This document shows positions 16,902-24,364 of a stretch of 64,000 bases of DNA, one piece after another. A model generated the notes under the pieces. It worked only from the letters and a program-made list of their open reading frames with translations. It had not been told where the DNA came from and made no database searches. This DNA comes from Thiorhodovibrio frisius. GTDB lineage: Bacteria; Pseudomonadota; Gammaproteobacteria; Chromatiales; Chromatiaceae. The first letter of the stretch is position 1. Every line of letters begins with the position of its first letter. The stretch spans positions 3,652,501-3,716,500 of the forward strand of contig NZ_CP121471.1 of NCBI RefSeq assembly GCF_033954835.1, written 5' to 3'. Position numbers and translations under genes: made by a program.

Positions 16902-17600
16902 GTGGATTCCGTGCTAGTCGGATTATCCGGCATCGGTCTCAGCGCGACTGTCGCGCAGGTCATTAGTGGGGGCTCCACGGTCGCATCGGGTGGTCTGGCC
17001 TCCCCGGCCCTGGTGGCATCGACCACCGGTAAGGCGCTGTCGACCTTCCTTAAGCAAGCCCGCCGCCTTGAGCAACTCCCCGACTGGCTGGCAAGACGAT
17101 TGGGTGATCTCGCTGGGATGTCGACCAAGGAAGCCAAACAGACTTTGGCCTCACTGGTTCCGTCCCTGGCAACCCTGGCAAGGACCGATGGTGGCCGAAC
17201 CCTGCTCAGCCGAACCACCGACACAACCTCACTCGCAAAAATGGCCATTTTCGCCGAGCTTCTTGGGCCGAATGCCTGGATTGTCCATCGCCTGGGAGGC
17301 GACTTAGCCCTATCCACGGTTCAATCAAGGCGATTTTCCCCTCAAGTTCTCACCAAGGCATGCCTCTACGGCAAATCTGGTCTCCGTTTCCTTGACCAAC
17401 ATAGTGCCCTGACCTTTCTGAAGGTCACTTCTAGGGGAACCAAGAGCGTCTACAACCGTGATTTCGCACGTTTCCTGGCAAGTTGGCTCCCAAACATTCC
17501 AACTTGGCTCCTCTGGACAGTGATTCTCACGGCGGGAGTCGTTCTGCTGCCCTTGAGGTGGATTGGCTCCGTTATCTCTCGGAGATCGCCTGACATGTAG
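16902..17600 (+). CDS. Hypothetical membrane-associated protein (232 aa)
   Basis: The N-terminus is rich in small residues (MDSVLVGLSGIGLSATVAQV), then come helical segments (ALSTFLKQARRLEQLPDWLA) and a C-terminal hydrophobic helix (LLWTVILTAGVVLLPLRWIG). I do not recognise the family. It borders the AT-rich island downstream and could be element cargo. Confidence 0.5.
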   Translation: MDSVLVGLSGIGLSATVAQVISGGSTVASGGLASPALVASTTGKALSTFLKQARRLEQLPDWLARRLGDLAGMSTKEAKQTLASLVPSLATLARTDGGRTLLSRTTDTTSLAKMAIFAELLGPNAWIVHRLGGDLALSTVQSRRFSPQVLTKACLYGKSGLRFLDQHSALTFLKVTSRGTKSVYNRDFARFLASWLPNIPTWLLWTVILTAGVVLLPLRWIGSVISRRSPDM

Positions 17601-18123
17601 TCCCGGGCGATTGCGCAATCACAAAGACTGAAAACTTTACTCAACTATTACGGGAGTTGGTGTCCTCTATTTTTGCGAACTGCGTCACAAAACCTCGCTA
17701 ACGTGTTCTCAGGCTATCAACATTCCGACAATTTTCTGACACTTATACGACACACGGACTCCTGCCTTCCTCTCACAATCACGGTTTTTGCGTTTTCTTT
17801 ACGCGGACATTTCCATTATCCGATTTCGTTTGTAGGGAAATTCCCTACAAAAAAAGGAACCGTTGGCGACTGAAAAATATCACTTGCCATACACTAATCA
17901 AAAAAAAGGGGACAATGCGGATAAATATCCTTGACTGTTTTCGCACTTAGTTGTAGTTTCCGAACACATGATATGCTAGACCAAATGAACACTTGAGGTA
18001 TCGCGCCGGTCAGTACGCGGTCCTTGATCTGCTTCAACGAACCCGATTTTCTTCCTCAAGCTTCTCTTAAATACTTAACAAATTTAAATTCCCAATAAGA
18101 ATATAGAACGCGTAACAATAACC
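17601..18123. other. AT-rich intergenic stretch (about 520 bp) with a long palindrome
   Basis: Base composition drops sharply from the ~60% GC of the surroundings. No credible gene is seen. It contains the palindrome at 17829-17851 and several A-runs. It forms the left border of the imported AT-rich island that extends to about 22 kb. Confidence 0.6.
17829..17851. promoter_or_regulatory. 23-bp perfect palindrome
   Basis: TTTGTAGGGAA, one central base, then TTCCCTACAAA: 11-bp arms with a 1-nt centre. Such a centre cannot form a normal terminator loop, so a dimeric-protein operator is more likely. It is followed by a run of seven A residues. It lies 272 bp upstream of the exported-protein gene and 230 bp downstream of the previous gene. 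Confidence 0.6.
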
Positions 18124-18609
18124 ATGAAAAACATACAGTTACTTGCCCTTTCGATTTGGTTGACGTTCACCTCAGCCGTTGCATTTGCTGGCCAGGAATT
18201 GTGCTCCGCGATAGAAAACACAATTGGAGTCAACCCGCCTACCACGGTTGACAGCATTGGCACTCCGTTAAGCCGGACCGAGAAAGATGTTCAAAACGAG
18301 TTTGATGATTCACTCGATAAATCGATTCTATTAAAGTACCCGAATGGTTACGTCGATTTTTACTACGTAACGCATCTAAACAAGTTTATTTTTTATGGCG
18401 CTCAACTGCAACGGGAATCCTTTAATCCAACGATCAATGCCGCCATTCCAGATACCATAGACTCACTTCAGCAAATGCACGGCTACCCAAATAATCAAAC
18501 GAGTGATGCCCTTCTTTACTACTGTGACATCAGCGAAACGTCATATGTAGAGATATTTCATCAAGATAAGGAGATAACTAGCTTCAAATATACGCAAGAA
18601 ATGTTGTAG
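18124..18609 (+). CDS. Exported hypothetical protein, AT-rich
   Basis: A 161-residue protein with a signal peptide (MKNIQLLALSIWLTFTSAVA, cleavage near AFA-GQE). The mature part has two Cys (ELCSAIENT and YYCDISETS) and a repeated aromatic beta pattern (YVDFYYVTHLNKFIFYGAQL). No family recognised. Codon use is AT-rich, unlike the flanking chromosome, in keeping with recent transfer. Confidence 0.6.
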   Translation: MKNIQLLALSIWLTFTSAVAFAGQELCSAIENTIGVNPPTTVDSIGTPLSRTEKDVQNEFDDSLDKSILLKYPNGYVDFYYVTHLNKFIFYGAQLQRESFNPTINAAIPDTIDSLQQMHGYPNNQTSDALLYYCDISETSYVEIFHQDKEITSFKYTQEML

Positions 18610-18813
18610 GATTAGATTTATAGTTCAGGCGAACAACGGAGCTGATCACACGGATCATCCAACACTTTTCACAAACCACTGAGCAAGTGCGCCCAGGGCG
18701 GCGATTATCGCCCAGGGTCTTGCGCGCCGCCCTCGTCACAGTAAGGGCCGCTATGCCGAGTAGGAGACTGACAAGTCGCGCACTTTGCCGCTCCCTGGTT
18801 ACTGCCGGCCCCG

Positions 18814-19113
18814 ATGACTGAGGTTTACAACACCTACCAGTTAGCTGCAAGCGTTGGCTACGCAGATCGGCAGTTGAAGCAAGCTACCAAAGAACAGGTG
18901 ACCGAGGCGATAAATGTTCTCGCTATCGCAGTCGGGTACCACCAACTTCGTTTTGGCGAGGTGCCTGAAGGTGCTCTTGCAGAAATGCTGCAAGCCGGGA
19001 CGCTCGATAGCGAGCAAATGGCGATGGTAACAGCCGGAATGCAGAATCTGGCCGCTGCGCTGGCTGAGGTTTTATCGGATACAGACAATACGCATCGCCC
19101 GGCTGTGCATTAG
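18814..19113 (+). CDS. Small hypothetical protein (99 aa)
   Basis: The product reads MTEVYNTYQLAASVGYADRQ and is helical and acidic (VTEAINVLAIAVGYHQLRFG, AEMLQAGTLDSEQMAMVTAG). No motif identifies it. The ATG has no strong ribosome-binding site, so the start is uncertain; codon use is plausible for a real gene. Confidence 0.45.
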   Translation: MTEVYNTYQLAASVGYADRQLKQATKEQVTEAINVLAIAVGYHQLRFGEVPEGALAEMLQAGTLDSEQMAMVTAGMQNLAAALAEVLSDTDNTHRPAVH

Positions 19114-19219
19114 TCGCTTGCCAAAGCGGCTGGCTTGCTAACCCGTTTGCAGCAGATCGATTGTCTTCTATCGGCCAAAAGCGGACATGGAGACCCGCAA
19201 GACGATTGAAGGCGGGTAC

Positions 19220-19267
19220 GCACATCTGGATCGCCAGGTGCGTATATCTAGATTTGGAAATCCAGAT
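19220..19267 (+). other. Hairpin-rich leader upstream of the AvcD-like gene
   Basis: Two adjacent inverted repeats occur: GCAC-AT-CTGG paired with CCAG-GTGC (19220-19241) and ATCTAGATTT paired with AAATCCAGAT (19246-19267). Further related ATCCAGATC-like segments follow to about 19320. A third inverted repeat, GGCGGAGT (19341-19348) with ACTCCGCC (19379-19386), lies just before the gene. In Vibrio the related deaminase AvcD is held in check by a small RNA, AvcI, encoded directly upstream; this region could play that part. Confidence 0.4.
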
Positions 19268-19360
19268 CGAGATACGTAAATATAGCGATCGATATCCAGA
19301 TCTGCAGAAAAGTTTCTAGATGTGGTGATATTCGCTGAGGGGCGGAGTCGCCGATTACAT

Positions 19361-19367
19361 GTTATGC
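19361..19367 (+). other. Possible attC/attI-type recombination core (GTTATGC)
   Basis: GTTATGC fits the GTTRRRY core of integron cassette junctions with one mismatch, the same deviation seen at other cassette starts in this window. It lies 54 bp before the AvcD-like start and would mark the left end of that cassette. A full attC upstream of it is not clear. Confidence 0.35.
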
Positions 19368-19420
19368 ATAAAAAGAACACTCCGCCAGCATCTCCAGCAT
19401 CTCTATATTAGGGAACTTTA

Positions 19421-21205
19421 ATGAAATCAATATTCACCGGCACCTACGATGAGCTAAAACAGAAATTGAGTTCCATCAACGGTGAATGGGACGAAAATCA
19501 GGCCAACAAGAAAGTCCTTCGGTTAAACGGCGGCGTGATGAATTGGTTTTCAAGTACCGGAACTATTCAATTTCAGGGAAAAGATGAACCAAAAGAGAAA
19601 TTGAAAGATTTGGTGCTGTCGTGCCTAGATCCAAATCATCAACAACAAATTGCACATGAGCCGATAGAGCTAGTAGAAATTGATGATGCCGAAGGCGCCC
19701 CGGAGGATTCAATCCCTTATAGCGAGCGAGTTGGCAGAGCATATCTAATAGGTGCGTTTGAAAACTCTGAGATAGTAATCGGTTTGGTAAGTGCAGTGGG
19801 AACCGAAACAACTAGAGTGGTCACGCCGCTGAAAGATCGCTTGTCACATTTTGGATACGCCGCAATAGAGATAAAAGTCTCGTCACTGCTAAAAACGAAC
19901 GGAACAACATCAAACGAGTACGAGCGAATTAAGTCATTAATGGAGGCTGGAGATAAGCGCCGAAAAGACACTAAGCTTAATTCTATTCTTGCTTACGCAG
20001 CAGCCAAGCTAATTTCTGACAACCGAGATGAAACGAAGCCAAAGAGAGCTTACATAATCAACTCGCTGAAGCATCCAGATGAAGTTGAAGCTCTTCGTAA
20101 GATTTACGGACAAGGATTTTACTTGTTTGGAGTTCACGCCGACAAGAAGCGCAGACTCCATTATCTGACCAACGACAAGAACCTAACTGATCCACAGGCG
20201 ATAGAGCTTACCGATATTGACGAAGATGAAAAGGTAAAGCATGGCCAACGCACCCGAGACACATTCCATCTCGCCGATTTCTATATTAACTTTGGGAAAA
20301 ATGATGATCAGGTAAAAAACACCATTCAAAGATTTCTCGAACTAATATTTGCCCATCCTTACAAGAATCCGACGTTCGACGAATTTGCAATGTTTATGGC
20401 ATTTTCTAGTTCAGTCCGGTCAGGCGATCTTTCACGTCAAGTTGGTGCAGTAATCGCTAGAAACGATCAAATTCTGTCAACGGGCGCCAATGAGACTCCG
20501 AAGCAAGGTGGTGGACTTTATTGGGCGAATGTCGACGATGCAAGCGGAAAGGTAATAGATGAGCAAGATGGAAAAGATTACACAAGAAATGAAGATTCAA
20601 ACAAAGTAGAGCAGCAAGAGATATTGTCGGAGATTATGCGAGGGGTAAAAAAAGTCTCTGGGTTGACCAACGATCAAACGAGTGAAATCGAAATCGTTCT
20701 TAACCATAGTCGAATAAGAGATTTAACGGAATTCGGAAGAGTTGTTCACGCCGAGATGGAAGCCATTTTGTCATGCAGCAGGGCCGGTATATCGACTATA
20801 GATGGCACTCTCTACTGCACCACGTTCCCGTGCCATAACTGTGCAAAGCATATTATCGCCGCTGGAATTCAAAGGGTTGTATATGTTGAGCCCTATCCGA
20901 AAAGCAAGGCGCTTGAGTTTCACTCGGATTCAATTGAATTAAGAACAAAGCTCGAAACTGACGAAAAAGATGAGAGCAATCATGTTATTTTCGAGCCATT
21001 TACTGGCGTTGGCGCAAGACGTTTCCTGGATTTCTTTTCAATGAATCTCGGTGCTGGAATCAAGCTAACTAGGAAAGGAAAAGATGGGAAGACTGTAGAT
21101 TGGACAAAAGGCACTGCCAACGTCAGAGTGGCATTATTGCCGGAGTCATACAGAGAAATAGAAAGTGACGCTGCTGAAATTTTTCAGCAAAGCTTGTTTG
21201 CATAA
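19421..21205 (+). CDS. AvcD-like anti-phage dCTP/dCMP deaminase with extra N-terminal region
   Basis: A 594-residue AT-rich gene. Residues 1-70 (MKSIFTGTYDELKQKLSSIN, NWFSSTGTIQFQGK) form an extra region. Residues ~100-330 form a P-loop-like domain with a degenerate loop (EIVIGLVSAVGTETTRV). The C-terminal half is a zinc deoxycytidylate deaminase: SGDLSRQVGAVIA, then HAEMEAILSCSR (zinc His and catalytic Glu) and TTFPCHNCAKHIIAAGI (PCxxC zinc ligands). Kinase-like plus deaminase order is that of the AvcD/anti-phage dCTP deaminase family, which depletes dCTP during infection. An RBS-like AGGGAAC precedes the ATG. The gene ends inside an attC-like site, so it looks like an integron cassette. High confidence in the deaminase core; the N-terminal region is unidentified. 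Confidence 0.88.
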   Translation: MKSIFTGTYDELKQKLSSINGEWDENQANKKVLRLNGGVMNWFSSTGTIQFQGKDEPKEKLKDLVLSCLDPNHQQQIAHEPIELVEIDDAEGAPEDSIPYSERVGRAYLIGAFENSEIVIGLVSAVGTETTRVVTPLKDRLSHFGYAAIEIKVSSLLKTNGTTSNEYERIKSLMEAGDKRRKDTKLNSILAYAAAKLISDNRDETKPKRAYIINSLKHPDEVEALRKIYGQGFYLFGVHADKKRRLHYLTNDKNLTDPQAIELTDIDEDEKVKHGQRTRDTFHLADFYINFGKNDDQVKNTIQRFLELIFAHPYKNPTFDEFAMFMAFSSSVRSGDLSRQVGAVIARNDQILSTGANETPKQGGGLYWANVDDASGKVIDEQDGKDYTRNEDSNKVEQQEILSEIMRGVKKVSGLTNDQTSEIEIVLNHSRIRDLTEFGRVVHAEMEAILSCSRAGISTIDGTLYCTTFPCHNCAKHIIAAGIQRVVYVEPYPKSKALEFHSDSIELRTKLETDEKDESNHVIFEPFTGVGARRFLDFFSMNLGAGIKLTRKGKDGKTVDWTKGTANVRVALLPESYREIESDAAEIFQQSLFA

Positions 21206-21280
21206 CAAGGCCGTTAACGCGGACGCGCTTTTCGCTCGCTGCGCTCACTACAAATGCGCCGGTTACGGCTGGCGTTAAGT
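21200..21280 (+). repeat. attC-like integron recombination site
   Basis: The site begins with GCATAAC (R''-like, containing the stop codon of the preceding gene) and ends with GTTAAGT (perfect GTTRRRY R'). Between them GGCCGTTAACG and CCGGTTACGGC form imperfect complementary arms around a variable centre. Length 81 bp is within the known attC range. This is the best plus-strand cassette junction in the window. Confidence 0.7.
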
Positions 21281-21636
21281 CCGCTCAGGGTCGAGTCCTG
21301 ACCTTCAACGAGGTGAGTGGCCGAGTCTCGGCTGAAGGCCCGGTGTCGGCCATGTCCTGACGCTTACCGGTGCCAGCGAGTGCCGGCAACGCTTGCTTCA
21401 GGGACGTTCCAAACGGAAGGCTGCGCGGCCGGGTCGGCACCAAGGGGCGATTCACCAGGGTCAGGGTCAGAGTCAAGCCGCCACCGTGGGTCTAGTCAAG
21501 ATGAGCCGATTGCGCAGCGCCTAAACCGTTCATGCCCGCCATGCCATTGTTCAACTCTAGCAGTCGATCGAACGCCCAACACGGCTCGAAGGCAGGTATC
21601 GCAACAACGACCCGCGCCAACGACATTGGCACTTGC

Positions 21637-21960
21637 ATGATCTCTTTCAGAAAACCTCTTCTCAAGAAAACACATTCGGGGCACGTTTGTATTGAATTAA
21701 CGGAAGCTGGAACATGGGAGCAGTTTCCCGAGTTCGCTGAAAAATTAACTAAACAATTACATGGCAGGAAAATAAAAGCGATAGATAGCCCTGACATCAG
21801 ATTTTGGGAGATTAGAATAAACAACATAATCCTTAACCTGGGTTATGAAGATTACCCCAATGGAATATCACTGTTTTCATATTGCAAAGACGGTGACGCC
21901 TATCTACAAAATCTGCATAAGGAGCTATTAAAAAATAGTGGTGAGCCAGGAAGTTTATGA
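21637..21960 (+). CDS. Hypothetical AT-rich protein (107 aa), possible DUF3630-like
   Basis: The protein starts MISFRKPLLKKTHSGHVCIE and continues TWEQFPEFAEKLTKQLHGRK, WEIRINNIILNLGYEDYPNG. The WxxF..A..L and LxYEDxxxG pattern loosely recalls DUF3630. The ATG at 21637 is where codon use turns AT-rich; the in-frame upstream extension to 21532 is GC-rich and unlike it. It lies after the attC at 21200-21280 and so is probably a second cassette gene. Confidence 0.55.
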   Translation: MISFRKPLLKKTHSGHVCIELTEAGTWEQFPEFAEKLTKQLHGRKIKAIDSPDIRFWEIRINNIILNLGYEDYPNGISLFSYCKDGDAYLQNLHKELLKNSGEPGSL

Positions 21961-22135
21961 GAAACCGCCAGGGCTGGAAAGGCTGCAACATTTATAAAAG
22001 TCGCGATCAGCGGGAAGCTCAATGATTCCGACCCATCAGTTGCTACTCATGCCTGGACATTGAGAAGGATCGAAACAGGCATCGGCGACAGCCTGGGCAC
22101 CGCACCCGTCAGCCATGTGGTTGATGACGATCACG

Positions 22136-22190
22136 TCTTAACCGACAGCAGGATCGGTAACGCACCGATGAGCACAGGCTGGCGCTAAGG
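22136..22190 (+). repeat. Degenerate attC-like site
   Basis: TCTTAAC at 22136-22142 and GCTAAGG at 22184-22190 resemble R'' and R' ends; between them ATCGGT-AACGC-ACCGAT forms a perfect hairpin. Both end cores deviate from consensus, so the site may be inactive. If real, it closes the second plus-strand cassette. Confidence 0.4.
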
Positions 22191-22208
22191 GGCCAGAATC
22201 GCGGCCCC
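22189..22208. terminator. Hairpin, probable bidirectional terminator
   Basis: GGGGCC, an 8-nt loop (AGAATCGC) and GGCCCC form a strong 6-bp GC stem followed on the plus strand by TTCC. It lies between the plus-strand cassette region and the convergent Sel1 gene, where a terminator is expected. The T-run is poor. Confidence 0.5.
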
Positions 22209-22253
22209 TTCCTACCCAGGTGAAACTGGCTAAGACTCGGGGCGACCGCCATC

Positions 22254-22979
22254 CTACTGGCTTTGTGCTCGCCGCAGCCCGACCAGTCTTTTGCGGGCCT
22301 CGCTTAACTGCGCCGCTGTCATGCGTCGCTCCAGGGCCTGCAGGTTCACGTCGGCCTCGGCATAGCCTTGTGCGGCAGACAGCCCTAGCCAGGTGTAGGC
22401 CTTGATATCGTCGCGAGGAACCCTTTCGCCTTCGAAATAGAGCAGGCCGAGGTTGACTTGCGCCTTGAGATAGCCCTGACGAGCCGCTCTGAGATACCAG
22501 TCCAGCGCATCGTCAATACTCTCCTCGACACCCTCGCCAGTCTCATGCATCAGGGCAAGATTGAACTGTGCGCGTGCCATGCCCTGCTGTGCGGCCTGTC
22601 GATACCATCGAGCGGCTTGGGCGCGATCTTGGGGCACACCGTTGCCTTTGTCGTACAGCAACGCCAGGTTGAACTGCGCTTCGGCGTCGCCTTGTTCGGC
22701 CGCAAGGGCGTACCAACGAGCGGCGGCGCTGTCGTCTTCGGGAAGACCAACGCCCTGATCGTACATCACACCAAGGTTGAACTGTGCTTGCGGGCTGCCT
22801 GCAAGGGCGGCACGCTCGAACAGCACCTCGGCCTCTGCGATATCGCCTTTCTGAAACAACTCGATGGCCTGCCGCAGGTTGGAGGACTCGTCAGCTAATG
22901 TCGAGTGACCGTTCACTAAGAGGACGACGAGTAGCAAGCAAGGCAGTCGACGCTGGCAATTCAGGGTTTTCTTATGCAT
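22254..22979 (-). CDS. Sel1-repeat exported protein
   Basis: A 241-residue protein with a signal peptide (LPCLLLVVLLVNGHSTLA) and five Sel1-like repeats of 36 residues. Typical cores are AQFNLGVMYDQGVGLPEDDS, AQFNLALLYDKGNGVPQDRA, AQFNLALMHETGEGVEESID and AQVNLGLLYFEGERVPRDDI. Such solenoids mediate protein contacts in the periplasm or envelope. The ORF is complete and unremarkable in codon use, marking the return to native chromosome after the AT-rich island. Confidence 0.9.
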   Translation of the reverse strand: MHKKTLNCQRRLPCLLLVVLLVNGHSTLADESSNLRQAIELFQKGDIAEAEVLFERAALAGSPQAQFNLGVMYDQGVGLPEDDSAAARWYALAAEQGDAEAQFNLALLYDKGNGVPQDRAQAARWYRQAAQQGMARAQFNLALMHETGEGVEESIDDALDWYLRAARQGYLKAQVNLGLLYFEGERVPRDDIKAYTWLGLSAAQGYAEADVNLQALERRMTAAQLSEARKRLVGLRRAQSQ

Positions 22980-23191
22980 AGAGGCTCGTCACAGATTTGG
23001 CTGATCGACCGCGGCCCTCGAGTCGAGGCCTTGACTCGAATGCTGATTCCGCCGCACTTGGCATCGGAACTGCTCCTCATGATGTGGCAATCTGAATGGC
23101 AGCCCATCGCGCTCCAACGAGCCTAAGAGCGGGCACACTGAAAACCCGCTAGACCCCGCAGCAGACTCTGACCATTTGAGATACTCAGCCA

Positions 23192-23941
23192 ATGACTAGA
23201 TCGACTGGCAACCTACACGGCGTAGTCTTTGATGTTATCGCCTTGGCGATTGGGTTGGCGATGATCTCACCGGCTCCGGATCAACTGATCCCGGCTGAAG
23301 GATCACTGCTTGGCGCCATCTTGCTGCTCGCGGTTGTTTCGCAGATGGCCGGAGCATACTGGAAAGCTCCTGCCCTGAGGGGACGGCTGACCGACTCGCC
23401 ACAACCGCACCCAAAATGGCTACAACGCGCGTTGCAAGGGCTGCTATTTCTTCACTGGCTCTTTTTCACTGTCGTTGTGCTCATGGCCTTTGTGCAGCTA
23501 GGCTGGGCTGCTGCTGTGCCTGGTGACAGCGAGATAGCGTGGTATTGGGTTCTCTTGTCCTTGGCGCTAGGTTCAATAGCTACCGGGCTGGTGCGCCGGT
23601 CCAGCCGCCCGTTTGGAGCTGGCAAGCATGAAGGCACGAAGCCATCGAGCCCAGCGAATAAGACGCAAGAGTGGCTCGCGGATAGCCTGCTGTGGTTATC
23701 GATGACCATCCTCACCATCCTCTTCTGGGATTCTCTCATTGTCACGGAACTCGAGGGGGTTAGAGGTATTGGTTTTGGCGCTCGCAGTATGACAATCCTG
23801 GTGACATCAGCCCTTCTGATGCTCTTCCTCTACCTCCCCAGCCGGTATCTGTTTATCGTCGAAGACGCCGCAGATCCTCTAGCTTGGGCTCGGATATTCG
23901 CGGTCGTGATGGTGCCGATTGCCTGGAGGATAGTGCTGTAG
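23192..23941 (+). CDS. Hypothetical polytopic membrane protein (249 aa)
   Basis: About six hydrophobic segments, e.g. GVVFDVIALAIGLAMISPAP, SLLGAILLLAVVSQMAGAYW, LLFLHWLFFTVVVLMAFVQL and MTILVTSALLMLFLYLPSRY. The loops carry no recognisable motif. It is a single-gene unit. Function unknown. Confidence 0.6.
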   Translation: MTRSTGNLHGVVFDVIALAIGLAMISPAPDQLIPAEGSLLGAILLLAVVSQMAGAYWKAPALRGRLTDSPQPHPKWLQRALQGLLFLHWLFFTVVVLMAFVQLGWAAAVPGDSEIAWYWVLLSLALGSIATGLVRRSSRPFGAGKHEGTKPSSPANKTQEWLADSLLWLSMTILTILFWDSLIVTELEGVRGIGFGARSMTILVTSALLMLFLYLPSRYLFIVEDAADPLAWARIFAVVMVPIAWRIVL

Positions 23942-24198
23942 TTTGTACCGACATCTTTTCAACAAATCAACCCAAACCCGTCACACCCGTCGGACATCGG
24001 GACTTGACAACCGGCCCGGAGTTTATGAACAGCCCCCGTAGGGACACACGTTCTGCGCGAAAATGCTGGTTTCAACCACTTACAAGATGATGGAACAGGC
24101 TTAAAAAAACTCAAAAACAGTCACTTACAGACCGCAAAGAATTTGACCAATCGAAAACGAGGCGCGCCAGGACAAGAGCTTAGGCGCCATCTGACAAG

Positions 24199-24234
24199 GT
24201 TGCCCACAAGGTTATCCACAGGATCAGTGGATAA
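24199..24234. promoter_or_regulatory. Cluster of DnaA-box-like sequences
   Basis: TTGCCCACA, TTATCCACA (24212-24220) and the inverted GTGGATAA (24227-24234) lie within 36 bp. TTATCCACA is the exact high-affinity DnaA box, and TTATCCAC with GTGGATAA forms an 8-bp inverted repeat. A 150-bp AT-rich, A-run-containing stretch lies just upstream (about 24085-24170). No replication gene is adjacent. Confidence 0.55.
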
Positions 24235-24261
24235 GGGGCATTTTCAATGCGGCCTTGGTGA

Positions 24262-24317
24262 TTTACCCATCCTTGTTCGAGAACACCTGAGTCTCCGCGC
24301 CCAAATGAAGCCAGCAG
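24262..24317 (+). repeat. 56-bp dispersed direct repeat, copy 1
   Basis: The tract beginning TTTACCCATCCTTGTTCGAG and ending AAGCCAGCAG recurs at 34692-34747 in the same orientation with two mismatches. It has no long open frame. The two copies lie 10.4 kb apart and flank hrpB, the dynamin gene and the minus-strand cassette array. Confidence 0.85.
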
Positions 24318-24364
24318 CTGGCACTTGATCGCTGGCACTTGATTGCAGGCAGCTGATTGCAGGT

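Noticed and set aside
17829-17851. Rho-independent terminator
   Set aside because: The palindrome has a 1-nt centre, so no stable loop; kept instead as a possible operator.
21281-21310. tRNA-like tract (GGTCGAGTCC-type T-arm)
   Set aside because: No acceptor or anticodon stem can be formed around it; it lies just after an attC-like site.
22989-23192. 67-aa minus-strand frame between the Sel1 and membrane-protein genes
   Set aside because: No ribosome-binding site, unusual composition and no family; treated as intergenic.
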